Below, one piece after another: positions 14,760 to 24,697 of a DNA stretch of 48,106 nt (positions within the stretch are counted from its first letter, which is position 1; every line of letters starts with the position of its first letter). A model generated the notes under the pieces. It saw only the letters and a list, made by a program, of their open reading frames with translations, ran no database searches and was not told where the DNA came from. Source of the stretch: Psychrobacter sp. UBA6766 (GTDB taxonomy: Bacteria > Pseudomonadota > Gammaproteobacteria > Pseudomonadales > Moraxellaceae); NCBI RefSeq assembly GCF_002453355.1, contig NZ_DKGQ01000052.1, forward strand, positions 1 through 48,106, read 5' to 3'. The translations under genes were made by a program, and so were the position numbers.

Positions 14760-17700
14760 TTAGCGATTAGGCACTGTGAGACGTTGACCACGTTGCAGCA
14801 TAGCATCGACAGCGATATTGTTCATATCAGCAAGTTCTTTGGTTGATATACCATATTTACGTGCCAATCCAATTAAGCTATCTCCTGAACCAACGGTATA
14901 GCTGACGGTCGCTTTTGGCACTTTGATGGTTTGACCACGTTGTAACTGAGCGTTGGTTGCCAAATCATTAGTCGCCGCTAAATCTTCTACCGAGATGCCA
15001 AACTGACGCGCTAAGGCAATCAGACCATCGCCAGCTTTCACTTTATAGCTTTCGGTATTACCAAGTTTTTTACCGCTGCTGCTTGCCGTGCTGGCAGTAC
15101 TGGCTGTTTCTGTACTTGTAGTGCTGCTCTTACTACTAGTGTTACCAGTAGCAGTACTGTTAGTCGTGCTAGCAGCACTGACCGTACCGTTTGCGGGAAT
15201 GGTAATCGTCCGACCCAATATCAGGTTGGAATTGGTTTTCAAATTATTCGCGGCTGCCAAATCGCTCAATCCAATATTGTAGCGCTGCGCTACACCCGTT
15301 AACGTATCGCCTGATTTCACTTTATAACTGACCGCTTTGTCATTAAGCTGACGATCGACCAAATCTTTTGTAACAGGCACTTTGATTGTCTGACCACGCT
15401 GCAAGCGCGCTTTAGCATCAAAGTTAGGGTTAACAGCTGCCAACTCTTCAGGACTGATACCAACACTATTTGCAATCCCAATCAAAGTATCGCCTGATTT
15501 GACTTTATAATTGGTGGTTGCCACCGAGCTTGCAGTGCGGGTATTAGCGGTATTATTAGCGCTGCTGCTAGAGGTAGTACTTGCCACAGTAAAGTCTACA
15601 TTAGCAGGCACTTTTAATGTTTGACCGACGTATAGGGAGTCTGTCGTACTCATATTATTTAGATTTGCTAATGTTGTGGTAGGTATATTAAATTGACGAG
15701 ATAAGGCAATCAAACCATCACCTGGTTTGACTTTATAATTTTTGGTTGCCGTGTTTGATTTACTGGGTTTGGTAGATGGTGCGGCAGGCGTACTGACAGG
15801 TGCAGTCACTTTACCAGGGACAAGCCATAACTTTTGACCGCGTAGTAAATCTGCTCGGCTGCTCAAATTATTGTAGCTTGCTAGCTGAGTGACCGATAAA
15901 CCAAAACGATTGGCTGTACCGATTAGTGTATCGCCACCTTGAACGATATAGCTTTCAGGCTGGCTTGCTGCAGTATTACTGGCGCTACTTAATGGTTCAA
16001 TAGTTTTGGCATTATATAGATACAGGGTACTGCCAGCTAATAACTTGGCACTAGCGTCTATTTGGTTCCATTCAGCGATATCACGCCAGCTAACACCAGC
16101 ACGACTGGCGATATTTGCTAAGGTATCGCCACGCTTTACGGTATAAGTGCTACGCTCGCCTGTAGGTTTTGGCTTATCGACTGATTTTTTCGGGAAACTG
16201 AGTTTTTTCTCTTTTCCAGTCGCCTCTAAAATAGACTGCTGCGTCTGAACTGCCGATAAGTTGATATTACCATCGGCATTGATGACATTAGTTTCAGGCG
16301 TGCTAATGCGAATTTGATTGGCAATATAATCACGCTCAGCCTTACTTAATGGCGGCTCTTGAATGATGGTATTGTTTTGAGTAATTTGCGCCGAAGTGGT
16401 CGGTAAGCTGTTACTACTTTTTAGCTCAGCATTAATTTTTTTGGTTTCAGCCGAGGTCAACGGCGGCTCAGTACGAATTGTATTATTACTGCTATAAACA
16501 GAGCTGCTGGTCGGCGAAGCCGTTGGCGGAATATAACTGGTGGTCTGCTGCGGCACGCTGGCGCTTGCTGCATAATCCGCAAGCGCGCTACCCGTAGTCG
16601 GTAGTGAGCCACTATTGGTATATGGCTTATTATTGTAGCTAGGCGTCGTAGGGCCTGAATAGCTAGGCGTCGTGCTGTTCGTATTATTAGAAGCAATCAC
16701 GTTACTACTACCATTACCTCTTAACGAGCTAAGCTTGGCATCTGTCGTTAAGCTGACATCGTTCGGAATGATAATACGCTGCGGTCCTGATGCGTCGACG
16801 CGTGCTGATGTCAGCGCCGTATTTAGCCTTTCTAGCTCATCGTAGCTGACACCAGTGACCTGTGATACTTCCGCTAAGCTAACCCCATAATTGACCGGTA
16901 CACTACGAAAATGCTGACGGTTAGCAATAGCAGGTAAATAGACGCCATATTGCTCAGGCTTAGCAACGATTTCGGCAACCGCCAAAAAGCGCGGAACATA
17001 GTTCATGGTTTCAGTTGGCAGCCTTAGCGACCAATAATCCGTTGGTAAACCACGCGCCTCGTTGGCATCAATGGCTTTTTGTACCCGACCAGGGCCGGCG
17101 TTATAAGCGGCTAATGCCAGCTCCCAACTGCCAAACTGGTTATGCAACGCGGTCAAAAAATCGTAAGCAGCACGCGTTGATTCAATCACGTCACGGCGAC
17201 CATCATAGGTGCTACTTTGATTTAGACCATAGATACGCCCAGTACTTGGAATAAACTGCCATAAACCTGCGGCCGCGGCACTACTAGTACCGCTTGGATC
17301 GTAGGAGCTCTCAATCACCGGCAATAATGCAAGTTCGGTTGGAATATTACGACGCTCGGCTTCTCTCACCGTATGGTAAAGGTAGCGACTGGCACGGGCG
17401 GTCAAACGGTTTAGATAGTCTTGACGACTGGTAAACCAGCCTTTTTGCGCTTCAATACGCTGATTATAAATAGGCTGTCCACCATTCATCCGGTAGCCGG
17501 CGCGCAGGCGATTCCATAAGTCACCATATTGCTGAATGGCAAGTTTATTGCCTTCAACCATGGTCATATCAGTGGCTTCTAGTAAGTCAGCCAACTCGTC
17601 TAAGCTCTCGGCATCCAAGAACGCCGTTGAATAATCAGTACTGCTACTCGGTCGCGCGGCTTGATTGACAGGACGCTTGGTAACCACAGCCGAGCTGTTG

Positions 17701-17819
17701 GTCGCACCCGTCTTTTTCACCGCTGAGGTATTACTACAAGCACTGATAAGTAAAGTCGACACCGCAAGCGTCAGTGGTAAAGCGATAAATGAGCGAGAGT
17801 TTGATGACACAGTAGACAT
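14760..17819 (-). CDS. mltD: MltD-like lytic transglycosylase lipoprotein with seven to eight LysM repeats
   Basis: A 1,019-residue protein, more than twice E. coli MltD (452). A lipoprotein signal ends at LLISAC (Cys28). The SLT domain (about 135-300) contains catalytic Glu170 (LLPVIESSYDP), GLWQFIPSTGR and LALAAYNAGPGRV, so it should cleave glycan strands from the outer-membrane side. A first degenerate LysM (PVNYGVSLAEVSQ) is followed by a Ser/Thr/Asn-rich linker of about 200 residues and then seven clear LysM modules, each starting like YxVKxGDxLIxLA and ending near GQTIKVP. The extra LysM units should raise affinity for peptidoglycan. The minus-strand gene has its own promoter region of about 280 bp upstream. 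Confidence 0.92.
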   Translation of the reverse strand: MSTVSSNSRSFIALPLTLAVSTLLISACSNTSAVKKTGATNSSAVVTKRPVNQAARPSSSTDYSTAFLDAESLDELADLLEATDMTMVEGNKLAIQQYGDLWNRLRAGYRMNGGQPIYNQRIEAQKGWFTSRQDYLNRLTARASRYLYHTVREAERRNIPTELALLPVIESSYDPSGTSSAAAAGLWQFIPSTGRIYGLNQSSTYDGRRDVIESTRAAYDFLTALHNQFGSWELALAAYNAGPGRVQKAIDANEARGLPTDYWSLRLPTETMNYVPRFLAVAEIVAKPEQYGVYLPAIANRQHFRSVPVNYGVSLAEVSQVTGVSYDELERLNTALTSARVDASGPQRIIIPNDVSLTTDAKLSSLRGNGSSNVIASNNTNSTTPSYSGPTTPSYNNKPYTNSGSLPTTGSALADYAASASVPQQTTSYIPPTASPTSSSVYSSNNTIRTEPPLTSAETKKINAELKSSNSLPTTSAQITQNNTIIQEPPLSKAERDYIANQIRISTPETNVINADGNINLSAVQTQQSILEATGKEKKLSFPKKSVDKPKPTGERSTYTVKRGDTLANIASRAGVSWRDIAEWNQIDASAKLLAGSTLYLYNAKTIEPLSSASNTAASQPESYIVQGGDTLIGTANRFGLSVTQLASYNNLSSRADLLRGQKLWLVPGKVTAPVSTPAAPSTKPSKSNTATKNYKVKPGDGLIALSRQFNIPTTTLANLNNMSTTDSLYVGQTLKVPANVDFTVASTTSSSSANNTANTRTASSVATTNYKVKSGDTLIGIANSVGISPEELAAVNPNFDAKARLQRGQTIKVPVTKDLVDRQLNDKAVSYKVKSGDTLTGVAQRYNIGLSDLAAANNLKTNSNLILGRTITIPANGTVSAASTTNSTATGNTSSKSSTTSTETASTASTASSSGKKLGNTESYKVKAGDGLIALARQFGISVEDLAATNDLATNAQLQRGQTIKVPKATVSYTVGSGDSLIGLARKYGISTKELADMNNIAVDAMLQRGQRLTVPNR

Positions 17820-18096
17820 GATAGTGGCAGTTTCCTAACAACAATAGGTGATAAAAAAAGTTAATCGACAGTATAGTACGCAATATCAAACAAAGACCAG
17901 CCAAATATAAAAGATAATGAGCAGAATATCATCTGCCCTACCTTTTAATGGTCTGTTATTTTGATTATTAAACGATTTATTAAGTGGCATTCATAGGCGT
18001 ATGGAACATTCATAAATGGTCAAATATCCTTACGCCATATTAGTTAATACACTCTTACGTCCTATTAATGCGCAGCTAATAACGTTTGGCTAAATG

Positions 18097-18591
18097 CTAA
18101 TTAATAGCCACTTGTGAGACAGCGCGTAGAAGCACCGCATTACCTGTTGACAAGGCAAGTGTGACTCTTGATGTGGTGACAAATGAAACTTTTTGCCCGT
18201 CTTTTACCCAGCTTTCATTTGTCGTGACATTGGCTTTTGCTTGCTCGCCAGTAATCACAATATTATTCACATCGATATTGTAATGATAGTTTGACGTATC
18301 ACGCCAACTTTTTTGTAGTAATCTGAGATAAGCATCCTTGTCAAGGCTGGTAGATTTGCCTTTTCTTGACATGGAAATCAGCGCATCATCAGACACTAGA
18401 CGAGCAACCTGATTGATGTTTTGGCCATTGGCTGCTGATTTCATAGCAGCAGCATAGTTTTGCACTAAAGCTTCACTCATGGTTGCCGCTTGCGCGCTGA
18501 TACTCATGGTGCTAGCAGTTGCCACCACTGCAGTCACGCTTGCGCTCTTGATCAATAGAGCTAGCAGCCCTTTTTCCCATAATCGTTTCAT
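18097..18591 (-). CDS. Exported NTF2-like protein of unknown function
   Basis: A 164-residue protein with a signal peptide (basic MKRLWEKG, hydrophobic SASVTAVVATASTMSI, cleavage near AQA-A at about 35). The mature part, about 129 residues, has the pattern of an NTF2-like/SnoaL-type cone: early helices (ALVQNYAAAMKSAANGQNINQV), then SDDALISMSRKGKSTSLDKDAYLRLL and alternating beta strands to the end. No catalytic motif stands out. It is a monocistronic minus-strand gene between the MltD-like and CNNM genes. Function unknown; a periplasmic location is inferred. Confidence 0.75.
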   Translation of the reverse strand: MKRLWEKGLLALLIKSASVTAVVATASTMSISAQAATMSEALVQNYAAAMKSAANGQNINQVARLVSDDALISMSRKGKSTSLDKDAYLRLLQKSWRDTSNYHYNIDVNNIVITGEQAKANVTTNESWVKDGQKVSFVTTSRVTLALSTGNAVLLRAVSQVAIN

Positions 18592-18875
18592 GACATTCCT
18601 TAGTGATAGTAATACTATTATCGTCGTGTGTCGTTAAAGCCAAGTAACATTATAGCCATAGAGTATGGTCATACATTGACTTAAAACCTAAATCTATGAG
18701 GCGCTTATAATTTTTTTGTGTTTGAGGCTATTTGTGTTTAAAGCTTAGGTTAACTAACGACACATTGTTATGTTAGTTTTAGCCTATCACTGAATTCTCA
18801 CAGCCATGTGACACCCTGTGTAATTATTGCGAATGTTAGCGCAAAATAGCAGGTTGCCTTCTGTTGCTTACTTTT

Positions 18876-20168
18876 CTAATGCTTATGTTCATTATGGCTA
18901 TCTTCATACTGTTCATCATCGCTCAGCTTCATTCCCAAGCGCTCGACGCGTCTGTCCATCATTTGCCTTGCCAATGCTTGCATGTCTTCAACACGATCTA
19001 TCTCATCGACAATTTCAAGACCTAACAAGGTTTCAAACACATCTTCTAAGGTCACTAAACCTTTAACTTCGCCATATTCTCCAACGGTAATCGCAATATG
19101 AATACGGTTTTTTAACATCAGCTCTAACAAATCAAACAATTTCATCTTTGAAAATACAAAGGTAATATCGCGCTTAAACTGCGTCAACGGCTTGTGTACC
19201 GCATGATTTACTTTTGCCAATAGCACATCGGTTTTTAATACAAAACCGGTGATATTGTCCAAATCACTATCATAAATTGGCAATCGCGAAAAGGTAAGCT
19301 TTGGGCGATCAACCAACAGCTCAGCAACGGTTTTATTTTCTTCAAACGCTAGCATCACCGATCGCGGGGTCATAATATCTTCAACTTTAATCGCCCCAAA
19401 TGCGAGCAAGTTACGAATGATACGTGACTCTAAAGGATCGATTTGTCCTGATTCTTCGCCGATGCTGGCGAGTGCCGCAAATTCGCGACGGCTAAACGCT
19501 TGCGGCTCTTTACCGCGAACCAGCAGTTTGGTTAATTTTTCTGATATCCAAATGAGGGGATAGAGCAACAAAACAATACCGCGGACAAAATAAGCAACCA
19601 ATCCGCCCAATTGACGCCAATAGATAGTGCCTAGGGTTTTTGGCATGATTTCGGATAAAAACAAAATAGCCAAGGTCATGAACGCCGAAAACAGTCCAAA
19701 CCAAGCGCTACCAAAGACAATCGTCGCCTGTGCACCCGCCCCAATCGAGCCTAAAGTATGCGCCACGGTATTTAAAGTTAAGATAGCCGCCAATGACTGA
19801 TCGATATTATCAACCTTTAGGCGTTTCAGCATGTTAGACTTTTTGGGGTTCGTTTCCTGCAAATCAGCAATATATGACGGCGTCATACTAAGTAGTGCCG
19901 CCTCTGCAAGCGAACAGATAAACGAGATGCCAATGGCGACCAGTACAAATAAGATAAGTAGCAGCACACTGCTAGCAGTAGGGTTTGCCACCTCACCCGC
20001 TGCAAAGACCGCTTGAGGCAGCAAAGAGGTTAGCAATAAAATGAACGCGGAAAACGATTTGATATTAAATCGAATTAAAGACCGACTACTACCCCACATC
20101 GTCGGGGGAGGTTCAGCAGAGGCGTCTTTACGACAAGCGCGCGGACGGTATAAGCGAGGTACAGACAT
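18876..20168 (-). CDS. CNNM/CBS-domain membrane protein (DUF21, HlyC/CorC-type)
   Basis: A membrane protein with a DUF21/CNNM transmembrane domain of three to four spans (LLILFVLVAIGISFICSLAEAALLSM onward) followed by two CBS domains (VEDIMTPRSVMLAFEENKTV and MKLFDLLELMLKNRIHIAIT ... LVTLEDVFETLLG). Relatives are implicated in magnesium or cobalt efflux. The usual C-terminal CorC_HlyC domain is missing; the protein ends in a short charged His-rich tail (HNEHKH). The start is uncertain: ATG at 20168 is used here, a GTG at 20219 adds 17 residues and an ATG at 20099 would place a signal-like segment (FSAFILLLTSLLPQAVFA) near the N-terminus. None has a clear ribosome-binding site. Confidence 0.82.
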   Translation of the reverse strand: MSVPRLYRPRACRKDASAEPPPTMWGSSRSLIRFNIKSFSAFILLLTSLLPQAVFAAGEVANPTASSVLLLILFVLVAIGISFICSLAEAALLSMTPSYIADLQETNPKKSNMLKRLKVDNIDQSLAAILTLNTVAHTLGSIGAGAQATIVFGSAWFGLFSAFMTLAILFLSEIMPKTLGTIYWRQLGGLVAYFVRGIVLLLYPLIWISEKLTKLLVRGKEPQAFSRREFAALASIGEESGQIDPLESRIIRNLLAFGAIKVEDIMTPRSVMLAFEENKTVAELLVDRPKLTFSRLPIYDSDLDNITGFVLKTDVLLAKVNHAVHKPLTQFKRDITFVFSKMKLFDLLELMLKNRIHIAITVGEYGEVKGLVTLEDVFETLLGLEIVDEIDRVEDMQALARQMMDRRVERLGMKLSDDEQYEDSHNEHKH

Positions 20169-20219
20169 AAAAAAGGTGAACAAGTTGGGTAACCTAAAAA
20201 AGATAAAAGAGGAAGTCAC

Positions 20220-20671
20220 AATATATCATGAGCCAGCGCTAGCAGATAGAAAATAATAGTCGATTAATGCTAGTTTTTAATTTTCTAGCGGCTAAAATCG
20301 TGCTCAATCAACTGTATTATACAGTCATTTAGCCTTCTATAATGGATTGATTATTATTAGTATGGATAGCACTATTCCATAATAAATCACCATTATTATC
20401 AAACCTTTAAAAAGAATGCTAATGTTAATTTTTAGCGTTTACAACATTCTGCAACCCATATATCCACTTAATATTTAACTATTTTTACCTGCTTAAGCCT
20501 CTCATCTCTGCCTTTATCTTAGCAAAGGAGCTGTCGGAACAACTGTCAGCGTTCGTATGCTAAGTTTTTAACAAAAACTCCCCGAGCCTATGATTAACAG
20601 TTACCAAGTATGAGATTTTTTGTTACTATGCGTGTAAATTTATTCTTATCTATGACTTACTGAGAGAAATT
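20220..20671. other. Intergenic region between divergent CNNM and yajC genes
   Basis: About 450 bp without a gene. It should carry divergent promoters. CTTAGC (20518-20523) and GCTAAG (20559-20564) followed by TTTTTA could form a loose stem about 110 bp before yajC, but the 35-nt loop makes it weak. Confidence 0.45.
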
Positions 20672-21001
20672 ATGAGCTTATTTATTCAAGCGGCCCATGC
20701 TGCGCCAGAAACCGCCGGAGCTGCGTCACTATTTGGTCAAATCTTGCTGCCGGTTGCCTTTTTTGCCATTTTTTACTTTTTGGTGATTCGTCCACAGTCT
20801 AAACGCACTAAAGAGCACCGCGCTATGGTCAACTCTTTGAGCGTTGGTAGCGAAATTATCTTTGCTGGCGGTCTCATGGGCCGTATTAAAGCATTAGAAG
20901 GCGATTATGCAGTTGTTAGCTTAAACAACAACACGGACGTCAAGGTACAACGTGCGTCTGTTATTTCAGTATTGCCAGCTGGCACGATTGAAAGCGTTTA
21001 A
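20672..21001 (+). CDS. yajC: Sec translocon accessory subunit YajC
   Basis: A 109-residue inner-membrane protein with one transmembrane segment (ILLPVAFFAIFYFLVIRPQ), the RPQSKR motif right after it, and a cytosolic domain (MVNSLSVGSEIIFAGGLMGRI) typical of YajC. It associates with SecD and SecF in the holotranslocon; the order yajC-secD-secF is conserved. The tgt and queA genes that often precede it are absent. ATG follows GAGAAATT. A terminator separates it from secD, so at least part of its transcripts end before secD. Confidence 0.95.
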   Translation: MSLFIQAAHAAPETAGAASLFGQILLPVAFFAIFYFLVIRPQSKRTKEHRAMVNSLSVGSEIIFAGGLMGRIKALEGDYAVVSLNNNTDVKVQRASVISVLPAGTIESV

Positions 21002-21353
21002 TTGTCGTGAATAGCTTAATAATTGATAAACATTTATTGTGAATAATGGATGCTAATTATCAACTATTAATTGTAATGACTGTAAAATGACCGTACATTA
21101 TTTACGGTCATTTTTCGCTTTTCTGCTTTACGCTTAACCGTTTTTTGCTTTACTATCATCGCGGATGATTACAGTGGTATTGGGTTCAATATAATTGCTA
21201 AATAGTATTGTTAAGTACAACATTATTGAATGTAATATTATTAAATAAAAATAGTAACTTGCTATCTAGTTGCCTACCGTTGTTATCGCTAACTTCCCAC
21301 CTGCTAACTTGTGGCCTGCGTCGCCAGTAGTTTATCAACTTAAAGAAGTGATT
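21002..21353. other. yajC-secD spacer
   Basis: These 352 bp contain the yajC terminator (21084-21114) and then AT-rich DNA that probably holds a secD promoter. No gene seen. Confidence 0.5.
21084..21114 (+). terminator. Rho-independent terminator after yajC
   Basis: A perfect 12-bp stem, AAAATGACCGTA and TACGGTCATTTT, with a 7-nt loop, followed by further T residues. Confidence 0.85.
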
Positions 21354-23231
21354 ATGCAATATCCCGCTTGGAAATACTTACTCATCGCCGTCGTGCTTAT
21401 CATTGCTGGCCTATACGCGGCTCCTAATCTCTATCCTGATGAACCTGCCGTTCAGATTACCAGTGCAGCAGCCGGAACGCAGCTGTCTGAGGGCATCTTG
21501 ACTCAGTCTCAAAGCTTACTTGAAGAAGCAGGATTGAAGAGCCATGATGGCACCTTTGAAGGCAATAGTGCGCTGGTACGCCTCGACAATCCAGTCGATC
21601 AGCTAAAGGCTCAGGAAGTGCTGCGTCAAAACTTAGGCGAAGACTACGTGGTCGCGCTAAACTTGGCACAGACGACTCCAGAGTGGTTGCGTAATATTGG
21701 CGCCAAACCCATGAAGCTCGGGCTTGATTTGCGTGGCGGTGTACGATTTGTGCTAGAAGTGGATATGGATAAGGCGCTCGAACAGCGTCTGACCAGCGCC
21801 AGTCGTGATATGCGCCGTGACCTACGTGCTGAGCGTATCGCGATTAAAGGCATCAAAACCGAAAATCGTAGCGTTGTGCTGCATTTTGCTGACACTGATA
21901 CGCGTAACCGCGCGCAAAACGTCCTGCAAGGTTCGATGGGTAATACTTTCACTTTACAATCTTCTATTGATAAACAAGGTCCGGCGCTGATTTTAGCTTA
22001 TAACGATGCGACCTTAGATGAAATCAACAGCTACGCAGTTAACCAAAACTTGACGACTCTACGCAATCGTATTGCTGAGCTTGGGGTAACGGAAGCCTTG
22101 GTTCAATCACAAGGGGCTAGCCGCATCGTCGTTGAGCTACCGGGCGTTCAAGATACCGCGGAAGCAAAACGTGTCCTTGGTCGTACGGCCAACCTTGAGT
22201 TCCGTATGGTTGCCGAAAATAGTGAAAACTATATAGGCGGTATTCCTCCTGCTGGTACTGAAGCGTTCCCATTTGGTACTCTTGATGGTCCACCAGTATT
22301 GTTAGAACGCCAAGCAATTGTCACGGGTGATAAAGTCACTAATGCTCAGACAGGTATCGATGAAAACGGTTCTCCTGAAGTGAGTATCACCCTAGATAGT
22401 GCTGGTGGTAAGCTGATGCAAAACGCTACCCGAACTGCTGTTGGTAAACAAATGGCGGTGCTATTTATTGAAAATAAACAACGCATTACTTATAAAGAAG
22501 ATCCAGCGACTGGCGAGACAGTCGAAGTACGTACGCCATATGCGGAAACCAAAGTGATTAACCGTGCCAACATCCAAGCAGTACTCGGATCATCATTCCG
22601 TATTACAGGACTTGATAGTAGTGCTGAAGCGGCTGAACTCGCCCTCTTATTACGTTCAGGGGCGCTAGCGGCACCGATGTATTTTGTTGAAGAGCGTACG
22701 ATTGGTCCATCATTGGGTCAAGAAAACATTGAAAAGGGCTTGTTCTCTACCCAAGTTGGTTATCTATTAGTTTTCGCCTTTATGATTATTTTCTATCGAC
22801 TATTTGGTGTGATTGCCAACATTGCTCTAGCGGTGAACGTGATTATTATCATCTCTGTTATGTCAATCTTAGGCTCGTCATTAACCTTACCGGGAATTGC
22901 GGGTATCGTCTTGACCATTGGTATGGCGGTCGATGCCAACGTGCTGATTTTTGAGCGTATTCGTGAAGAGCTAGCAAACGGGGTCCGACCAAAATCCGCT
23001 ATTGTGGCAGGTTTTGACCGCGCTTATAGTAGTATTTTCGATGCCAACATCACAACCTTACTGGTCGCGTTTATCCTATTTGCGATTGGAACAGGTCCGA
23101 TTAAAGGCTTTGCGATTACCCTCGCGATTGGTATTGTCAGTTCACTATTTACCGCTATTCTGGTAACGCGTGCGCTGATACAAATTGCTTACGGTAAGCG
23201 TAAATCTATCAAACGTCTGAGCATCGGTTAG
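21354..23231 (+). CDS. secD: Protein translocase subunit SecD
   Basis: A 625-residue inner-membrane RND-type protein, near E. coli SecD (615). It uses the proton gradient with SecF to pull exported proteins from SecYEG. Membrane span 1 follows the start (YPAWKYLLIAVVLIIAGLYAAPNLYPD), then a large periplasmic domain beginning at GLDLRGGVRFVLEVDM and ending near RSGALAAPMYFVEERTIGPSLGQENI, and five C-terminal spans including GIVLTIGMAVDANVLIFERIREE. I chose ATG 21354 because the protein then aligns with the E. coli start; a longer frame upstream has no signal for initiation. secF follows 9 bp later. Confidence 0.96.
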   Translation: MQYPAWKYLLIAVVLIIAGLYAAPNLYPDEPAVQITSAAAGTQLSEGILTQSQSLLEEAGLKSHDGTFEGNSALVRLDNPVDQLKAQEVLRQNLGEDYVVALNLAQTTPEWLRNIGAKPMKLGLDLRGGVRFVLEVDMDKALEQRLTSASRDMRRDLRAERIAIKGIKTENRSVVLHFADTDTRNRAQNVLQGSMGNTFTLQSSIDKQGPALILAYNDATLDEINSYAVNQNLTTLRNRIAELGVTEALVQSQGASRIVVELPGVQDTAEAKRVLGRTANLEFRMVAENSENYIGGIPPAGTEAFPFGTLDGPPVLLERQAIVTGDKVTNAQTGIDENGSPEVSITLDSAGGKLMQNATRTAVGKQMAVLFIENKQRITYKEDPATGETVEVRTPYAETKVINRANIQAVLGSSFRITGLDSSAEAAELALLLRSGALAAPMYFVEERTIGPSLGQENIEKGLFSTQVGYLLVFAFMIIFYRLFGVIANIALAVNVIIIISVMSILGSSLTLPGIAGIVLTIGMAVDANVLIFERIREELANGVRPKSAIVAGFDRAYSSIFDANITTLLVAFILFAIGTGPIKGFAITLAIGIVSSLFTAILVTRALIQIAYGKRKSIKRLSIG

Positions 23232-23240
23232 GAGAAAACT

Positions 23241-24494
23241 ATGGCTATCGATAATAACAATCCGCTAGAACAAGAAAATAACCCAGATCGAAATGGCTCA
23301 AACGGTGAAGCGAATAATCCCAGTACGCGCCGCCGTAAAAAACCGCGCCGTGACGGCAAAGGCAGTAATACGCAGGCCAACAATACAAAATCGGCTGGTC
23401 CAAAAACTCGCCGTGGTGGTAAGGGTAATCAAGCGTTGGCGACTCAAGCATCTAGTAACACAGCAGCGGTTGATCCTAATTTGATGTTAGGCGATTCTGC
23501 TGAAGATGCTGCGGCTTACGCAGAAGGTGGTATCAAGGCCATTGGGGATCAACGAATTATTCCCTTTATGAAGATAGAAAAGCCGATGGCAATCATATCG
23601 CTGCTTTTGGTGATTGGAAGTATTATCGCGATTGCGGTCAATGGCCTAAACCTAGGTCTTGATTTTACCGGTGGGGTGTCAGCAGATGTGCGTTATGAGC
23701 AGCCTGCGGAGCAAGCCGACGTCGTAAACGCGCTAGCTGATAATGGCTTTGACGATGCTGTCGTTCAATATCTAGGCACGCGTCAAGAACTCCTGATACG
23801 TTTGCCACCCCAGTCAGATAACGTCGACGGACTAAATACCAGCCTTAGTAAAGCATTGGCTCTACCTAATAATAACGTTGAAATCAGTAATGTTAATATT
23901 ATTGGTAGCCAAGTAGGTAACGAAATCTACTTAAACTCGGTTATGGCGTTAGCATTAGCATTGGCTTGTATGCTTGGCTATGTCGCCCTGCGCTTTCAGT
24001 TTAAACTCGCGCTTGGTGCGGTACTGTCATTATTCCATGACGCTATCGTGACCATTGGTGTTTTTGCTTTGTTTGGTTTTCCATTTGATTTAACTGTCTT
24101 GGCTGCGATTTTGGCATTGATTGGTTATTCACTGAACGATACCATTGTCGTTTATGACCGTATCCGTGAAAACTTCCGCCGCGTTCGTGGTATTACTCCT
24201 GTTCAAACAATTGATTTGTCATTGACAGAGACGTTACGTCGTACCATTATGACCATCTCAACGGTACTACTGGTTGTACTCGCCATGTTATTCTTAGGCG
24301 GCGATGGTCTATACTGGTTCTCAGTAGCACTATTCATTGGCTTACTTGCGGGTACTTATTCTTCAACTTATATCGCAAGCTCGATTCCTCTAGCGATGGG
24401 ACTATCACGTGATGACTTTATTGTTAAAGTAAAACCTGAGTTTGAAGAAGAAATCGTTACCTTTAATGATCCGAAAATGTTTGAGCAAGACTAG
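23241..24494 (+). CDS. secF: Protein translocase subunit SecF with long N-terminal extension
   Basis: A 417-residue SecF, about 95 longer than E. coli SecF (323). The SecF core begins near IPFMKIEKPMAIISLLLVIGS, with GLNLGLDFTGGVSADVRY and the C-terminal membrane region (ALIGYSLNDTIVVYDRIRENFR). The extra N-terminus (about 1-105) is low complexity: Asn-rich first, then clusters of Arg and Lys (RRRKKPRRD), then an Ala-rich part; being before span 1 it should be cytosolic. The basic stretch may contact ribosomes, lipids or RNA, which is inference. SD GGAGAAAA precedes the ATG; 9 bp after secD, so co-transcribed. Confidence 0.95.
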   Translation: MAIDNNNPLEQENNPDRNGSNGEANNPSTRRRKKPRRDGKGSNTQANNTKSAGPKTRRGGKGNQALATQASSNTAAVDPNLMLGDSAEDAAAYAEGGIKAIGDQRIIPFMKIEKPMAIISLLLVIGSIIAIAVNGLNLGLDFTGGVSADVRYEQPAEQADVVNALADNGFDDAVVQYLGTRQELLIRLPPQSDNVDGLNTSLSKALALPNNNVEISNVNIIGSQVGNEIYLNSVMALALALACMLGYVALRFQFKLALGAVLSLFHDAIVTIGVFALFGFPFDLTVLAAILALIGYSLNDTIVVYDRIRENFRRVRGITPVQTIDLSLTETLRRTIMTISTVLLVVLAMLFLGGDGLYWFSVALFIGLLAGTYSSTYIASSIPLAMGLSRDDFIVKVKPEFEEEIVTFNDPKMFEQD

Positions 24495-24594
24495 CGTTAC
24501 TAACGCTTAGCCCAAAGCCAATAACCAGACTTTTTGGTTATTAAGCTAATAGCTTAATTATGATAAAAGCACCTAAACCCTAGGTGCTTTTATC
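24494..24594 (+). terminator. Hairpin cluster and terminator after secF
   Basis: Four hairpins follow the stop codon in 100 bp: GCGTTA-c-TAACGC (24494-24506), AATAACCA/TGGTTATT (24520-24542), AAGCT/AGCTT (24543-24555), and a 14-bp stem GATAAAAGCACCTA / TAGGTGCTTTTATC (24562-24594). The last, with its T-rich right arm, is the likely terminator. Confidence 0.7.
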
Positions 24595-24697
24595 GTCATA
24601 CTACTTTTATTCGTAGCATACTATTCTTATTTATCTCTTAATTTCATTGATAAGTGGTCAGCAATCTTTTCTGCCTCGTTATATAAGCGACTATGTT

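Noticed and set aside
20518..20564. Terminator or small RNA before yajC
   Set aside because: The CTTAGC/GCTAAG stem has only six pairs with a 35-nt loop, too weak to call.
21270..21353. SecD start upstream of 21354
   Set aside because: The extra residues have no family match, and the ATG at 21354 gives a protein aligned with E. coli SecD.
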